Of a stretch of DNA of 64,000 nucleotides, positions 48,101 through 59,784 are shown one piece after another. The notes under the pieces were generated by a model that saw only the letters and a list, made by a program, of their open reading frames with translations, did not search any database and was not told where the DNA came from. The translations under genes and the position numbers were made by a program. Source of the stretch: Panopea generosa (Eukaryota; Mollusca; Bivalvia; Adapedonta; Hiatellidae); contig CM055901.1 in NCBI GenBank assembly GCA_029582155.1, positions 48,605,228 through 48,669,227 on the forward strand. The letters are read 5' to 3'. Position 1 is the stretch's first letter. Each line of letters begins with the position of its first letter.

Positions 48101-51100
48101 CTCTGGCATAAGGAGCTGACACTATCCACTGTACTGCCACATATTTAAAAGTCAAGGTTTAGTCTGGGATCAACCCACAGCCTCTGGCATAAGGAGCTGA
48201 CACTATCCACTGTACTTCCACATATTTGACAGTCAATGTTGAGTCTGGGATCAACCCACAGCCTCTGGCATAAGGAGCTGACACTATCCACTGTACTTCC
48301 ACATATTTAACAGTCAAGGTTTAGTCTGAGATCAACCCACAACCTCTGGCATAAGGAGCTGACACTATCCACTGTACTTCCACATATTTAACAGTCAAGG
48401 TTTAGTCTGGGATCAACCCACAACCTCTGGCATAAGGAGCTGACACTATCCACTGTACTTCCACATATTTAACAGTCAAGGTTGAGTCTGGGATCAACCC
48501 ACAACCTCTGGCATAAGGAGCTGACACTATCCACTGTACTACCACATATTTAACAGTCAAGGTTGAGTCTGGGATCAACCCACAACATCTGGCATAAGGA
48601 GCTGACACTATCCACTGTACTGCCACATATTTAACAGTCAAGGTTGAGTCTGGGATCAACCCACAACCTCTGGCATAAGGAGCTGACACTATCCACTGTA
48701 CTTCCACATATTTAACAGTCAAGGTTTAGTCTGGGATCAACCCACAACCTCTGGCATAAGGAGCTGACACTATCCACTGTACTGCCACATATTTAACAGT
48801 CAAGGTTGAGTCTGGGATCAACCCACAACCTCTGGCATAAGGAGCTGACACTATCCACTGTACTACCACATATTTAACAGTCAAGGTTGAGTATGGGATC
48901 AACCCACAACATCTGGCATAAGGAGCTGACACTATCCACTGTACTGTCACATATTTAACAGTCAAGGTTTAGTCTGGGATCAACCCACAACCTCTGGCAT
49001 AAGGAGCTGACACTATCCACTGTACTTCCACATATTTAACAGTCAAGGTTGAGTCTGGGATCAACCCACAACCTCTGGCATAAGGAGCTGACACTATCCA
49101 CTGTACTACCACATATTTAACAGTCAAGGTTGAGTCTGGGATCAACCCACAACCTCTGGCATAAGGAGCTGACACTATCCACTGTACTGCCACGTATTAA
49201 ACAGTCAATGTTGAGTCTGGGATCAACCCACAACATCTGGCATAAGGAGCTGACACTATCCACTGTACTACCACATATTTAACAGTCAATGTTGAGTCTG
49301 GGATCAACCCACAGCCTCTGGCATAAGGAGCTGACACTATCCACTGTACTTCCACATATTTAACAGTCAAGGTTGAGTCTGGGATCAACCCACAACATCT
49401 GGCATAAGGAGCTGACACTATCCACTGTACTTCCACATATTTAACAGTCAAGGTTTAGTCTGGGATCAACCCACAACATCTGGCATAAGGAGCTGACACT
49501 ATCCACTGTACTACCACATATTTAACAGTCAATGTTGAGTCTGGGATCAACCCACAGCCTCTGGCATAAGGAGCTGACACTATCCACTGTACTTCCACAT
49601 ATTTAAAAGTCAAGGTTTAGTCTGGGATCAACCCACAACCTCTGGCATAAGGAGCTGACAATATCCACTGTACTGCCACATATTTAAAAGTCAAGGTTTA
49701 GTCTGGGATCAACCCACAACATCTGGCATAAGGAGCTGACACTATCCACTGTACTACCACATATTTAACAGTCAAGGTTGAGTCTGGGATCAACCCACAG
49801 CCTCTGGCATAAGGAGCTGACACTATCCACTGTACTTCCACATATTTAACAGTCAATGTTGAGTCTGGGATCAACCCACAGCCCCTGGCATAAGGAGCTG
49901 ACACTATCCACTGTACTTCCACATATTTAACAGTCAAGGTTGAGTCTGGGATCAACCCACAGCCTCTGGCATAAGGAGCTGACACTATCCACTGTACTTC
50001 CACATATTTAAAAGTCAAGGTTGAGTCTGGGATCAACCCACAACCTCTGGCATAAGGAGCTGACACTATCCACTGTACTTCCACATATTTAACAGTCAAT
50101 GTTGAGTCTGGGATCAACCCACAGCCTCTGGCATAAGGAGCTGACACTATCCACTGTACTTCCACATATTTAACAGTCAATGTTGAGTCGTGGATCAACC
50201 CACAACCTCTGGCATAAGGAGCTGACACTATCCACTGTACTGCCACATATTTAACAGTCAATGTTGAGTCTGGGATCAACCCACAACCTCTGGCATAAGG
50301 AGCTGACACTATCCACTGTACTTCCACATATTTAAAAGTCAAGGTTTAGTCTGGGATCAACCCACAACCTCTGGTATAAGGAGCTGACACTATCCACTGT
50401 ACTTCCACATATTTAACAGTCAAGGTTGAGTCTGGGATCAACCCACAACCTCTGGCATAAGGAGCTGACACTATCCACTGTACTTCCACATATTTAACAG
50501 TCAATGTTGAGTCTGGGATCAGCCCACAACCTCTGGCATAAGGAGCTGACACTATCCACTGTACTGCCACATATTTAACAGTCAATGTTGAGTCTGGGAT
50601 CAACCCACAACCTCTGGCATAAGGAGCTGACACTATCCACTGTACTTCCACATATTTAAAAGTCAAGGTTGAGTCTGGGATCAACCCACAACCTCTGGCA
50701 TAAGGAGCTGACACTATCCACTGTACTTCCACATATTTAACAGTCAATGTTGAGTCTGGGATCAGCCCACAACCTCTGGCATAAGGAGCTGACACTATCC
50801 ACTGTACTGCCACATATTTAACAGTCAATGTTGAGTCTGGGATCAACCCACAACCTCTGGCATAAGGAGCTGACACTATCCACTGTACTTCCACATATTT
50901 TACAGTCAAGGTTGAGTCTGGGATCAACCCACAACCTCTGGCATAAGGAGCTGACACTATCCACTGTACTACCACATATTTAACAGTCAATGTTGAGTCT
51001 GGGATCAACCCACAGCCTCTGGCATACGGAGCTGACAATATCCACTGTACTAGCCAAATTTAACAGTCAAGGTTGAGTCTGGGATCAACCCACAGCCTCT

Positions 51101-51560
51101 GGCATACGGAGCTGACAATATCCACTGTACTACCACATATTTAACAGTCAAGGTTGAACCTGAGATCAACCCACAGCCTTTGGTAGAAGGAGCTGACACT
51201 ATCCACTGTACTACCACATATTTAACAGCCCAGGTTGAGCCTGAGATCAACTCACAGCCTCTTGCATAAGGAGCTGACCATTATCCACTGTACTACCACA
51301 TATTTAACAGTCAAGGTTGAACCTGAGATCAACCCACAGCCTTTGGTAGAAGGAGCTGACAATATCCACTGTACTACCACATATTTAACAGCCCAGGTTG
51401 AACCTTGGATCAACCCACAACCTCTGGCATAAGGAGCTGACACTTTCCACTGTGCTACCACATATTTAACAGCCAAGGTAAACCTGGGATCAACCCACAA
51501 CCTCTTGCATAAGGTGTTGGCACTATTCACTCTACTACCACATATGTAACAGCCCAGGTT
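45174..51560 (-). repeat. 81 bp array of tRNA-like units, ~79 copies
   Basis: On the minus strand each unit reads GTGGTAGTACAGTGGATAGT, GTCAGCTCCTTATGCCAGAG, GTTGTGGGTTGATCCCAGAC, then TCAACCTTGACTGTTAAATA T. TAGTACAGTGG fits the A-box consensus TRGYNNANNNG exactly. GGTTGATCCC, 42 bp later, is a B-box with the C of GGTTC missing. The whole ~60 bp aligns with the head of SINE family C at 10823. Roughly one unit in five carries TTTT (GACTTTTAAA) about 15 nt after the B-box. Register is kept exactly over long distances (stop-codon positions differ by multiples of 81 from 45648 to 50346). Open frames through the array are artefacts of 81 being a multiple of three. Units at 51040-51560 are clearly more diverged. 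Confidence 0.9.
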
Positions 51561-51668
51561 TTGAAAGCTGGTGTAGTTATTGAGGCAGTTAGTTACATGG
51601 TGATGTAAATGATTATTACTCAATCTGTATGATTCACATTTTATTTTTTGTCCTTCATCATCACACAG

Positions 51669-51750
51669 CCTGGCAGTCTTGATAGATGCTGATTATTTTT
51701 CATCATTAGTTCCAACTTTGATCAGTGCCTGTGCACTTCACTGCAATGAG
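51669..51750 (+). other. Candidate exon (weak)
   Basis: An 82 bp segment after a pyrimidine-rich acceptor (TTTTTGTCCTTCATCATCAC ACAG) and before GAG-GTATTG. With one leading base it is open and reads LAVLIDADYFSSLVPTLISA then CALHCNE; the frame stays open for another ~45 codons if unspliced. No recognised family. It lies in the unique 51.56-52.03 kb stretch between two arrays. Confidence 0.2.
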
Positions 51751-52029
51751 GTATTGACTTGCCTTTGCTTGCAGGCTGGTTTTCCAATTATTTCTGAAGC
51801 TTGTCTGTGGGGAACGATTTCCTGTCTCAACCAATATTACATTAATATTGACTGGTTTTTCTCTGGGTCACTGGAACATCATCCATGAAGTTCCATGACC
51901 TGGAATACTGGAAAGGAAATATAATTAACATTTGCAATTAGTTACAGTTCCAAAGTAGCATGCATGCAATTTGTCATTGCAGTTTGCTGTGTTGACAAAC
52001 TGCTTAAGATTGTTTAATAGTTTTGTTGT

Positions 52030-53156
52030 ATACTTGGATCAGTACCCAGGTGTCTACATTTTACTTTCTTGCTGGACTTAAGTTTGATTATTGACTGACC
52101 CAGGTGTCTACATTATGCTTTTATGTTGGACTTATATTTGATTTTTTGACTGACCAAGGTGTCTACATTTTGCTTTCTTGTTGGACTTGTGTTCCATTAT
52201 TGACTTACCCAGGTGTCTACATTATGCTTTCTTGTTGGACTTATGTTCTATTATTGACTTACTCAGGTGTCTACATTATGTTTTCTTGTTGAACTTATGT
52301 TTTATTAGTGACTGACCCAGGTGTCTACATTATACTTTCTTGTTGAACTTATGTTCAAAAAATGACTGACCTAGGTGTCTACATTATGTTTTCTTGTTGG
52401 ACTTATGTACTATTATTGACTGACCCAGGTGTCTACATTATGCTTTCTTGTTGGACATAGGTTCCAGTATTGACTGACCGAGGTGTCTACATTATGCTTT
52501 CATGTTGAACTTATGTTCCAGTATTGACTGACCCAGGTGTCTACATTATGCTTTCATGTTGGACTTATGTTCCATTATTAACTTACCCAGGTGTTTACAT
52601 TATGCTTTCTTGTTGGACTTGTGTTCCATTATTGACTTACCCAGGTGTCTACATTATGCTTTCTTGTTGGACTTATGTTACATTATTGACTGACCCAGGT
52701 GTCTACATTATGCTTTCTTGTTGGACTTTTGTTCCATTATTGACTGACCCAGGTGTCTACATTATGCTTTCTTGTTGGACTTATGTTCCATTATTGATTT
52801 ACCCAGGTGTCTACATTATGCTTTCATATTGGACTTATGTTCCATTATTGACTTACCCAGGTGTTTACATTATGCTTTCTTGTTGGACTTGTGTTCCATT
52901 ATTGACTTACCCAGGTGTCTACATTATGCTTTCTTGTTGGACTTATGTTCCATTATTGACTGACCTAGGTGTCTACATTATGCTTTCTTGTTGGACTTAT
53001 GTTCCATTATTGACTGACCTAGGTGTCTACATTATGCATTCTTGTTGGACTTATGTTCCATTATTGACTTACCCAGGTGTCTACATTATGCTTTCATGTT
53101 GGACTTATGTTCCATTATTGACTTACCCAGGTGTTTACATTATGCTTTCTTGTTAG
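52030..53156. repeat. 54 bp minisatellite, ~21 copies
   Basis: The unit contains TGTTCCATTATTGACTTACC, CAGGTGTCTACATTATGCTT and TCTTGTTGGACTTA. The first units (52030-52520) are more diverged and include an AAAAAATGACTGACC variant; later ones are nearly identical. 54 is a multiple of three, so a 210-residue open frame runs through on the plus strand; it is perfectly repetitive and not considered a gene. Confidence 0.95.
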
Positions 53157-53689
53157 ACTAAATCATTGTGTTCTAGTTTTGACTACATTTTGTGATTAAC
53201 TCATGTTACCTTGTTGAACTTTTGTTCCATCTCACATTCTCTGATAATAGTACAAAATGATGCAATCATTCAACTGCACACTGAGTGACATTATAATTAT
53301 GGTATGATACTATTCATTTTGTGAAATAAATAACACCTGATGTTATATATAAATAAATATGACTAATAGTCAAGTAAACAGGATTAAGAATAGGTTACAA
53401 GTTCTAATCAGCTTATATGTTGATCTACTTTCTTGTTGCTGGAGTGATTTCCCTTGGCTGAGGAAGCAGGTCAACATCTATGTAAAACAGAATGCTCTGT
53501 TTAGTAAAATCTGAGTGATTAACTGAGAAAGTGTGTCATGGTACTTTTATATCATTTATTTATATCAGGTACAAGAGCTCCCCTTCATTGTTTAATAAGC
53601 TGCAGTGGAATTGATTTGATTTAAACGTGTTTATTTTACTTTGGTTGTGAAACAAGTTATTGCAACTTGGACAAATCATGGTTGAGGTC
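53157..53689. other. Non-coding stretch
   Basis: A dispersed repeat fragment (TTGGCTGAGGAAGCAGGTCAA near 53456, related to 37357) is the only recognisable item. Confidence 0.5.
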
Positions 53690-53815
53690 TTCCTTGGTAG
53701 AACCAGTACTAAACATAATGGAGATAAAGTGTCTTGATCAAACAAACCACACATAGCTGCTGTTCCATAGGATCGAACTAAAGACGAGTAGCTTGCTGAG
53801 ATTAGCTCATAATCT
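53690..53815 (-). repeat. SINE family C copy 4 (diverged)
   Basis: On the minus strand the family C order is visible: a TAATCTCAGCAAGCTAC A-box region, GTTCGATCCTATGG as B-box region, then TTAGTACTGGTTCTACCAAG. The head is decayed. Confidence 0.5.
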
Positions 53816-54781
53816 TGTCTCTCTTCACGGCCTACATTGTTTGGCCGGCAGTCTGTACATTATTTCAGAACCCCAATGACAATGGAGTTGTCTAAAACTG
53901 ATGATGGGAGGAGAGTGGGACATCAAAGGGAAGTCGATGTTAATTAGGACAGAACTGCCAACTGGTGACACAGATGTATAATGGTTTACACAAGTTTGAT
54001 GTACATGTTAAGCTGCTTTATTTATAGAATTGCAAGACAAAGTTCTTGTAGGTGACTTTGATGTTATGAAGACATGCCCTCTTAATTAGATGTAAGTGTT
54101 TTGTCCTACTGGCACACTGGCAGATGCTCGTCTACCTTTGTGTGTTATCATAATGTCGCCTTGTAACTGACATGTGCTTCCGAGAGCTCAAGTCAATATG
54201 AGTGGTTTGCTTTACTTTTTATCGTGTCAGGTGACTTATTCTGGCTTGTGCATGATATTTATTTATTAGTCACGAGTGACAACCGACTAGTTGATTGCCA
54301 CCTATGTTACTTATCAAGATCATTTGATAGTGAATATGCATATTCAGCAGTCAAGATGGTGTTTTTATATATCTACTTTGTATATGTTATATGATTCTCT
54401 TGTTTGGTTTAAACGATAGTGGCTGATTGTAATAGATGAAATGTCTAGATTCTGACCTTTGCTAATTTATATTTAAATGTGTTAGATACCTTTAAATGAC
54501 AATGTACTATAATTATACACTAAGTAATACAAGTATGTGCTTATTCTCACCTCAGATTCATAATTGAGAAAGTTTGCCACTTATTTGTGGACTGTTTTTT
54601 ATATAAGTATTGTTATAATATATACTCGCTGTAGTCTGGTCTGTAAATTTATGTCTGGTTGTTCACAAATATATATATATATATTATATAATAATGTCAT
54701 ACATTGTTACCTAAGAAATTGCATCAAAAAAAAATTCCGTTAATGTGAAATTTTTATCTCCCTTTATATATTATGTATGTA
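53816..54781. other. Non-coding stretch
   Basis: A short open segment at 53869-53947 (+) follows an AG acceptor and reads TPMTMELSKTDDGRRVGHQR before ending at TAG; it could be a terminal exon but has no other support. 54545-54600 is a fragment of SINE B (GAGAAAGTTTGCCACTTATT). A TA microsatellite is at 54668-54692. Confidence 0.5.
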
Positions 54782-55247
54782 CACTACGGTTCCGTAATAA
54801 TGCGGTTACCGGGATTCACGGAATGAAACCGCAATATACGCCGAACCACATTATAAATATCCCAAGGTGCACTGAGCTACACTATTTGGTAATACTAGTT
54901 TCTGTCGCAGTACTGTAAACAATGTCTGATAAATATGACAGAGCATTGTTTGTCAGCGTAAATCAATTAAAAGCGATGTTGTTTATAACAATAAAAAGTT
55001 GTCATGTAAATCTGTATTATCAAGGTGTAAATGATGCACAAATACAAGATCATAGTAAAAACATAACAAGTTCACAAATACTTTGAGATTTTGTTGAGGT
55101 TTCCACGCAATTCATCAATAATTAAACTGCATTTTTATTGATAAATCTGGTTGAAAATATAAATTTTTAATTTGGGAGCTGTAGAATAACAGCATTATAG
55201 TAAGTTTTGCGCTATATCAAATCGTGTTATTACCAAAGATCTGACTG
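54782..55247. mobile_element. TA-flanked MITE-like element, copy 3
   Basis: Flanked by TA on both sides (54780-54781, 55248-55249). Termini are CACTACGGTTCC on the left and CAGTCAGATC reading inward from the right. The interior TCCCAAGGTGCACTGAG... segment matches the reverse complement of the copy at 13504-13981 (around 13880-13910), including the neighbouring AATATGACAGA-type stretch. Non-coding. Confidence 0.75.
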
Positions 55248-55255
55248 TATATGTA

Positions 55256-55269
55256 TTGTTGTGTATATG

Positions 55270-55304
<35 letters not shown>

Positions 55305-55543
55305 AAAGGACTGATATATGTCCATATGGGTTTTGATTATCTATATATTGATTGCATGTTATCTTGAATTGGATTGTTATCTAGATATTTTTCTATTTAT
55401 CACTCACCATCATTTGTATGTATATATATATAGAAAGGACTGATATATGTCCATATGGGTTCTGATTATCTATATATTGATTGCATGTTATCTTGAATTG
55501 GATTGTTATCTAGATATTTTTCTATTTATCACTCACCATCATT
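55256..55543. repeat. Two-copy 129 bp tandem duplication with TA microsatellite
   Basis: GAAAGGACTGATATATGTCC starts at 55304 and again at 55433, and the following ~108 bp are almost identical, through TATCACTCACCATCATTTG. Each copy is preceded by a GTATGTATATATA tract (longer before the first). Confidence 0.9.
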
Positions 55544-55544
55544 T

Positions 55545-56722
55545 GCGCACCGATCAATTACCTGCCTGTCATAGTTTACACATTGATCAGTAACCTGTCA
55601 TAGTTTACACATTGATCATTTACCCATCCTAGTATATACATTGGTCATTTACCTGTCATAGTTTACACATTGATCATTTACCCATCCTAGTATATACATT
55701 GATCATTTACCCATCATAGTTTACACAATGATCATTTACCTGTCATAGTTTACACATTGATCATTTACCTGTCATAGTTTACACATTGATCATTTACCTA
55801 TCCTAGTATATACATTGATCATTTACCCATCATAGTTTACACAATGATCATTTACCTGTCATTGTTTACACATTGATCAATTACCTGTCATAGTTTACAC
55901 ATTGATCATTTACCCATCATAGTTGACACAATGATCATTTACCTGTCATAGTTTACTAATTGATCAATTACCTGTCATAGTTTACACCTTGATCATTTAC
56001 CCATCATAGTTTACACATTGATCAATTACCTGTCATAGTTTACACATTGATCATTTACCCATCATAGTTTACACAATGATCATTTACCTGTCATAGTTTA
56101 CACATTGATCAGTTACCTGTCATAGGTTACACATTGATCAGTTACCTGTCATAGTTTACACATCAATTACCTGTCAAAGTTTACATATTGAACAATTACC
56201 CATTATAGTTTGCACATTGATCTATTACCAGTCATAGTTGACACGTTGATAATTTACCTGTCAAAGGTTACACATTGATCAATTACCAATCACAGTTTAC
56301 ACAGTGATCAATTACCTGTCATAGTTTACACATTGATCAATTACCTGTCATAGTTTATACATTGACCTATTACCAGTCATAGTCTTTTACGTTGATCAAT
56401 AACCTGTCATAGTTTACACATTGATAAATTACCCATCATAGTTAACACTGTGATCAATTACCTGTCACAGGTTTTACATTGATCAATTACCCGTTATAGT
56501 TTACACATTGATCAATTACTGTTCATAAGTTACACATTGATCATTTACCTGTCAAAGGTTACACATTGATCAATTACCATTCATAGTTTACACATTGATT
56601 ATTTACCTGTCAAAGGTTACGCATTGATCAATTACTCATCATAGTTTATACAGTGATCAATTACCTGTTGTAGTTTACACATTAATCAATTACCCATCAT
56701 AGTTTACACAATGATCAATAAC
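55545..56722. repeat. 29 bp minisatellite, ~40 copies
   Basis: The unit is CATTGATCATTTACCTGTCA TAGTTTACA, with CCCATCA or CCTGTCA and CATTTAC or CAATTAC variants. Divergence increases toward the right end. Confidence 0.95.
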
Positions 56723-57994
56723 TAGTCATTTACCTCTCCACTCTTATTTTTATACATGAAATAGGAGATCAGAAGATTATGAGTGGAAATCCTGCCATAC
56801 CCACCTGTAACTTTTTCCGTTCATGTCACATCATATCATGATTTTGACATATCAGAGAATGTATAATTATATTTAATCTGAAACTAAAACAAGAGATGAT
56901 TAAATAGGCATTCGCACAACATTAGGACATAAAAAAACTTTTACATTAATTTAAGTTTTCATTTATTCTGAACATAGTCACATAATTTGTTGTCATTTTG
57001 ATATTGATCACTTGTGTGTCAATCTGACATTAAGAAAATTGTGTCAAGGTGACATAATAATGTAAAAGCTGTACAGAGAGAAATCCACATGATTCTTTGA
57101 AGGAAGTTTGGAGGAAAAAGAAACATCATTAAATAACTAGGATTGGTTATTTCACATTCTGCCAGTGAAGATTTTCTGTATTGTATCAACTTGAGATCTG
57201 GATGCTATTAGTTTATACTCTAATTTATTTTCGCTTGATTGGGAAGAAAGCTTGTAGCATATACGAACCACTCTTGAGTCTGTTTCCTGGGAAGATTCAG
57301 TACTGAGTGTTGTATTTTGAGAGGTGTCAGATCGAGCTGGGGATCATGCTTGCTTGAGCTGTGATGTGCGGAACAAAAATGACCAGACAGTTTTTGATAT
57401 TTCTTAATGTATAATAATGTCATCAAATATTTTACTATGAAATTAGATGAAGTATTGTCTGCTATTAAATGAACTGCTTCCACCATAGCTCCCATTCATT
57501 CATTGTCCAGTGTTTGTGTAAATTACCAAGTCAAACTTAATTCTTTGGTGCTACTAGATTTGTAATTTTGCTGTTGCCTCATTAGTCATGTTTCTGTTAC
57601 TGTGAACAAACTGACAAATGGTTAAAATATTTGAAAATGAGATCCTCAACGATACCTCTTATTTTATGAATCTTACGATACTGGACACATAAATGGTGGT
57701 TTGAAACATGTGCAGGCTGAACAGTTGGAGATGATGTCATTATACCATATTAAGCTCTGACTGAAGGCTACACTCTCCTCCTTATTGGAGAGTTATTTTG
57801 GTCCAAATAATAATGGTATGTATCTATATATTTGGTATTGATACATTATATTAAGAGAATAAAAACATTACCGACTCCCAATACTTCTAACAGTTATTGT
57901 ACTGGTAATAATGTATAATAATGAAATATCACATTGCCAAATAATTATGACCAAAGATTCAATGTATTCTGTAACTTATCTTGTTGCATCATTG
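56723..57994. other. AT-rich non-coding stretch
   Basis: Apart from a SINE C fragment at 57262-57370 (separate entry) no gene or array was seen. Confidence 0.5.
57262..57370 (-). repeat. SINE family C copy 5 (fragment)
   Basis: Minus strand: GCATGATCCCCAGCTCGATC, then AACACTCAGTACTGAATCTT and GGAAACAGACTCAAGAG, the family C head-to-tail order with a decayed A-box region. Confidence 0.5.
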
Positions 57995-58200
57995 ATGATG
58001 TTGTTGTATGTGTCACTTTCAAATTTTTTTATAGTCATATCTGGATGGTGTCCACACTGCAATATCAGCCGCAGACACATTGTATGATACCTTTACCAAT
58101 CACATACTAACACCTGGCCAACCAGACCTAGAACTATACACCAAGCAAGGAAGCTTCTAGTACCATTTTTCAAGTTTTTGGTATGGTCTGGGTGTTTCAT
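57995..58200 (-). mobile_element. SINE family D, copy 5 (diverged)
   Basis: Plus-strand order: TTGTTGTATGTGTCACTTTC, TATCTGGATGGTGTCCACAC, a shortened monomer region ending CCGCAGACACATTGTATGAT, a CCAATCACATACTAACAC segment, CCAAGCAAGGAAGCTTCTAG and TTTTTGGTATGGTCTGGGT, where it stops before the tRNA-like head. The monomer is present once and partly deleted. Confidence 0.7.
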
Positions 58201-58429
58201 TCTTTTAAAGATTCAGTGTCATAATGTTTGATAATTCTGTCATTTGTCATGTTTCTCATTTCTATCTAAAATAAAAAAAATTGGTATTACCCTGCTGTGA
58301 AAGTTAATGATACATTTTGCCCTATTTTGCAGTCTTAAAACACTTGCAGTCAGATCACAGTCTACATTGTTTGGAACTCAGTCTAAAAAAATAAAAACAC
58401 TCCTTTATATACACAGAATGGTGCATGAC

Positions 58430-59062
58430 TAGTGCAAATGTATATAAGTCGAAAGAGAACATCACAATAATAAAATAAATGTATATAAGTCAATAAAGAC
58501 CATTTAATAGCAAAATAAATGTATATTAGATGATAAAGAATGACACAATAACAAAATAAATGTATATAAGTCAATAGAGAACATCACAATGTATACAAGT
58601 CAGTAGAGAACATCATAATAACAAAATAAATGTATGTATGCAGATAAAGAACATCACAATAACAAATAATTGTATACAATTCAGTAGAGAACATCACAAT
58701 AACAAAATAAATGTATACAATTCAGTAGAGAACATCACAATAACAAAATAAATGTATACAAGTCAGTAGAGAACATCACAATAACAAAATAAATGTATAC
58801 AAATCAGTAGAGAACATCACAATAACAAAATAAATGTATACAAGTCAGTAGAGAACATCACAATAATTATATAAATGTATACAAGTAGAAAGAGACCATC
58901 ACAATTACAAAATAAATGCATATATGCCGATAGAGAACATCACAATAAAAAATAAATGTATACAAAAGTCGATAGAAAACATCACAATAACAAAATAAAT
59001 TAATACAAATGTCAATAGAGAATATCACAATAACAAAATAAATGTAAATAAGTCAAATTTTT
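58430..59062. repeat. 41 bp minisatellite, left part
   Basis: The unit contains AACAAAATAAATGTATACAA and GTCAGTAGAGAACATCACAA T. TCAGTAGAGA is spaced exactly 41 bp at 58681, 58722 and 58763; outer units are more diverged. The array is interrupted by a SINE at 59063 and resumes after 59325. Confidence 0.92.
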
Positions 59063-59325
59063 TTTTCATAGGGTTTAATGCCGCTTTCAACACATTTCAG
59101 ACCTCAGACTGAGTCAGACTGAGTAGAACCTCTGTCCTGAGTCAGACTGAGAAGAACCTCTGACCTGAGTCAGACTGAGTAGAACCTCTGTCCTGCCACA
59201 AGTAACTGGCAACCTTTCTTACATAAAGTTATTGTAGTGAGTGGGACTAGAACCTATGACCTTAGCGGTGAGAGGTAAGTGATCTTGAGACAGGGCCATA
59301 GACCACTGGGCCTCCGCGGACCCCT
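59063..59325 (-). mobile_element. SINE family B, copy 4, inserted in the 41 bp array
   Basis: Read on the minus strand it has the full head (GGAGGCCCAGTGGTCTATGG, CTTACCTCTCACCGCTAAGG, AGGTTCTAGTCCC as B-box), the TTGCCAGTTACTTGTGGCAG body and the 3' end TTGAAAGCGGCATTAAACCC with an A-tail (T9 on plus at 59060-59068). ATAAGTCAA occurs on both sides (about 59049-59057 and 59330-59338), a probable target duplication, although the array itself also carries this word. A 28 bp segment (AGTCAGACTGAGTAGAACCT on plus) is present three times inside this copy. Confidence 0.85.
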
Positions 59326-59375
59326 GTATATAAGTCAACAGAGAACATCAAAATAACAAAATAAATGTAATACAA
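59326..59375. repeat. 41 bp minisatellite, right part
   Basis: One further unit plus a partial one (CAACAGAGAACATCAAAATA, then AAATAAATGTAATACAAGTC), continuing the array interrupted by the SINE. Confidence 0.85.
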
Positions 59376-59711
59376 GTCAGTAGAGTCTGAACATTGCTCA
59401 GAATAGAGAAGCCGTTAATATAAAACATTTTAAGAAAAACCCTATGATACCTAATTTTTTATTTTTGTAAATATAAAAGATCATAGTAAAATGGGCAATA
59501 AATTGTTAATACAAAATTGTATCGACAAACAGCATTTGGTGCTGGTGGAGAGATGTCATCTACAAGTGACAGACATGACATACTTCAGGCTAAAACCATG
59601 CATCTCTTCACTAGGAAATGTTTAAAAATAGTAACAAGTGACATCAATTTAAAGTATTTTTGCAGTTGTCAAACTTGGCTGTTCTTCTAATGGTTTATAT
59701 TTAAAATGTAG
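59376..59711. other. Non-coding stretch
   Basis: Unique-looking, AT-rich sequence without repeats or genes. Confidence 0.5.
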
Positions 59712-59751
59712 GCCATACATGACAGAAGACGGTGCCAGTTTAGTTGACAAG
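59712..59751 (+). other. Candidate small exon (weak)
   Basis: A 40 bp segment after AAAATGTAG and before AAG-GTAATT. With one leading base it is open and reads PYMTEDGASLVDK. The polypyrimidine tract is poor. The frame would run into the 52 bp array if unspliced. Listed only because the local composition looks coding-like. Confidence 0.17.
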
Positions 59752-59784
59752 GTAATTCATTGCCCAGGTAATCAGTTCACCTGG

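Noticed and set aside
45174-51560. Common origin of the two 81 bp arrays
   Set aside because: The unit sequences at 37.5 kb and 45.2 kb show no similarity on either strand; equal length appears coincidental.
45117-51623. Series of long minus-strand open frames (up to 268 codons) with repeated VKYVVVQWIVSAPYARGCGL motif
   Set aside because: They follow from an 81 bp unit being 27 codons long and are broken by stops wherever a unit has the TTTAGTC variant. The underlying DNA is tRNA-like, and no start, splice or codon-bias signal supports translation.
52524-53156. 210-residue membrane-like open frame PGVYIMLSCWTYVPLLTY repeats
   Set aside because: Exactly periodic 54 bp minisatellite with stops in its more diverged left units; no promoter or homologue visible.
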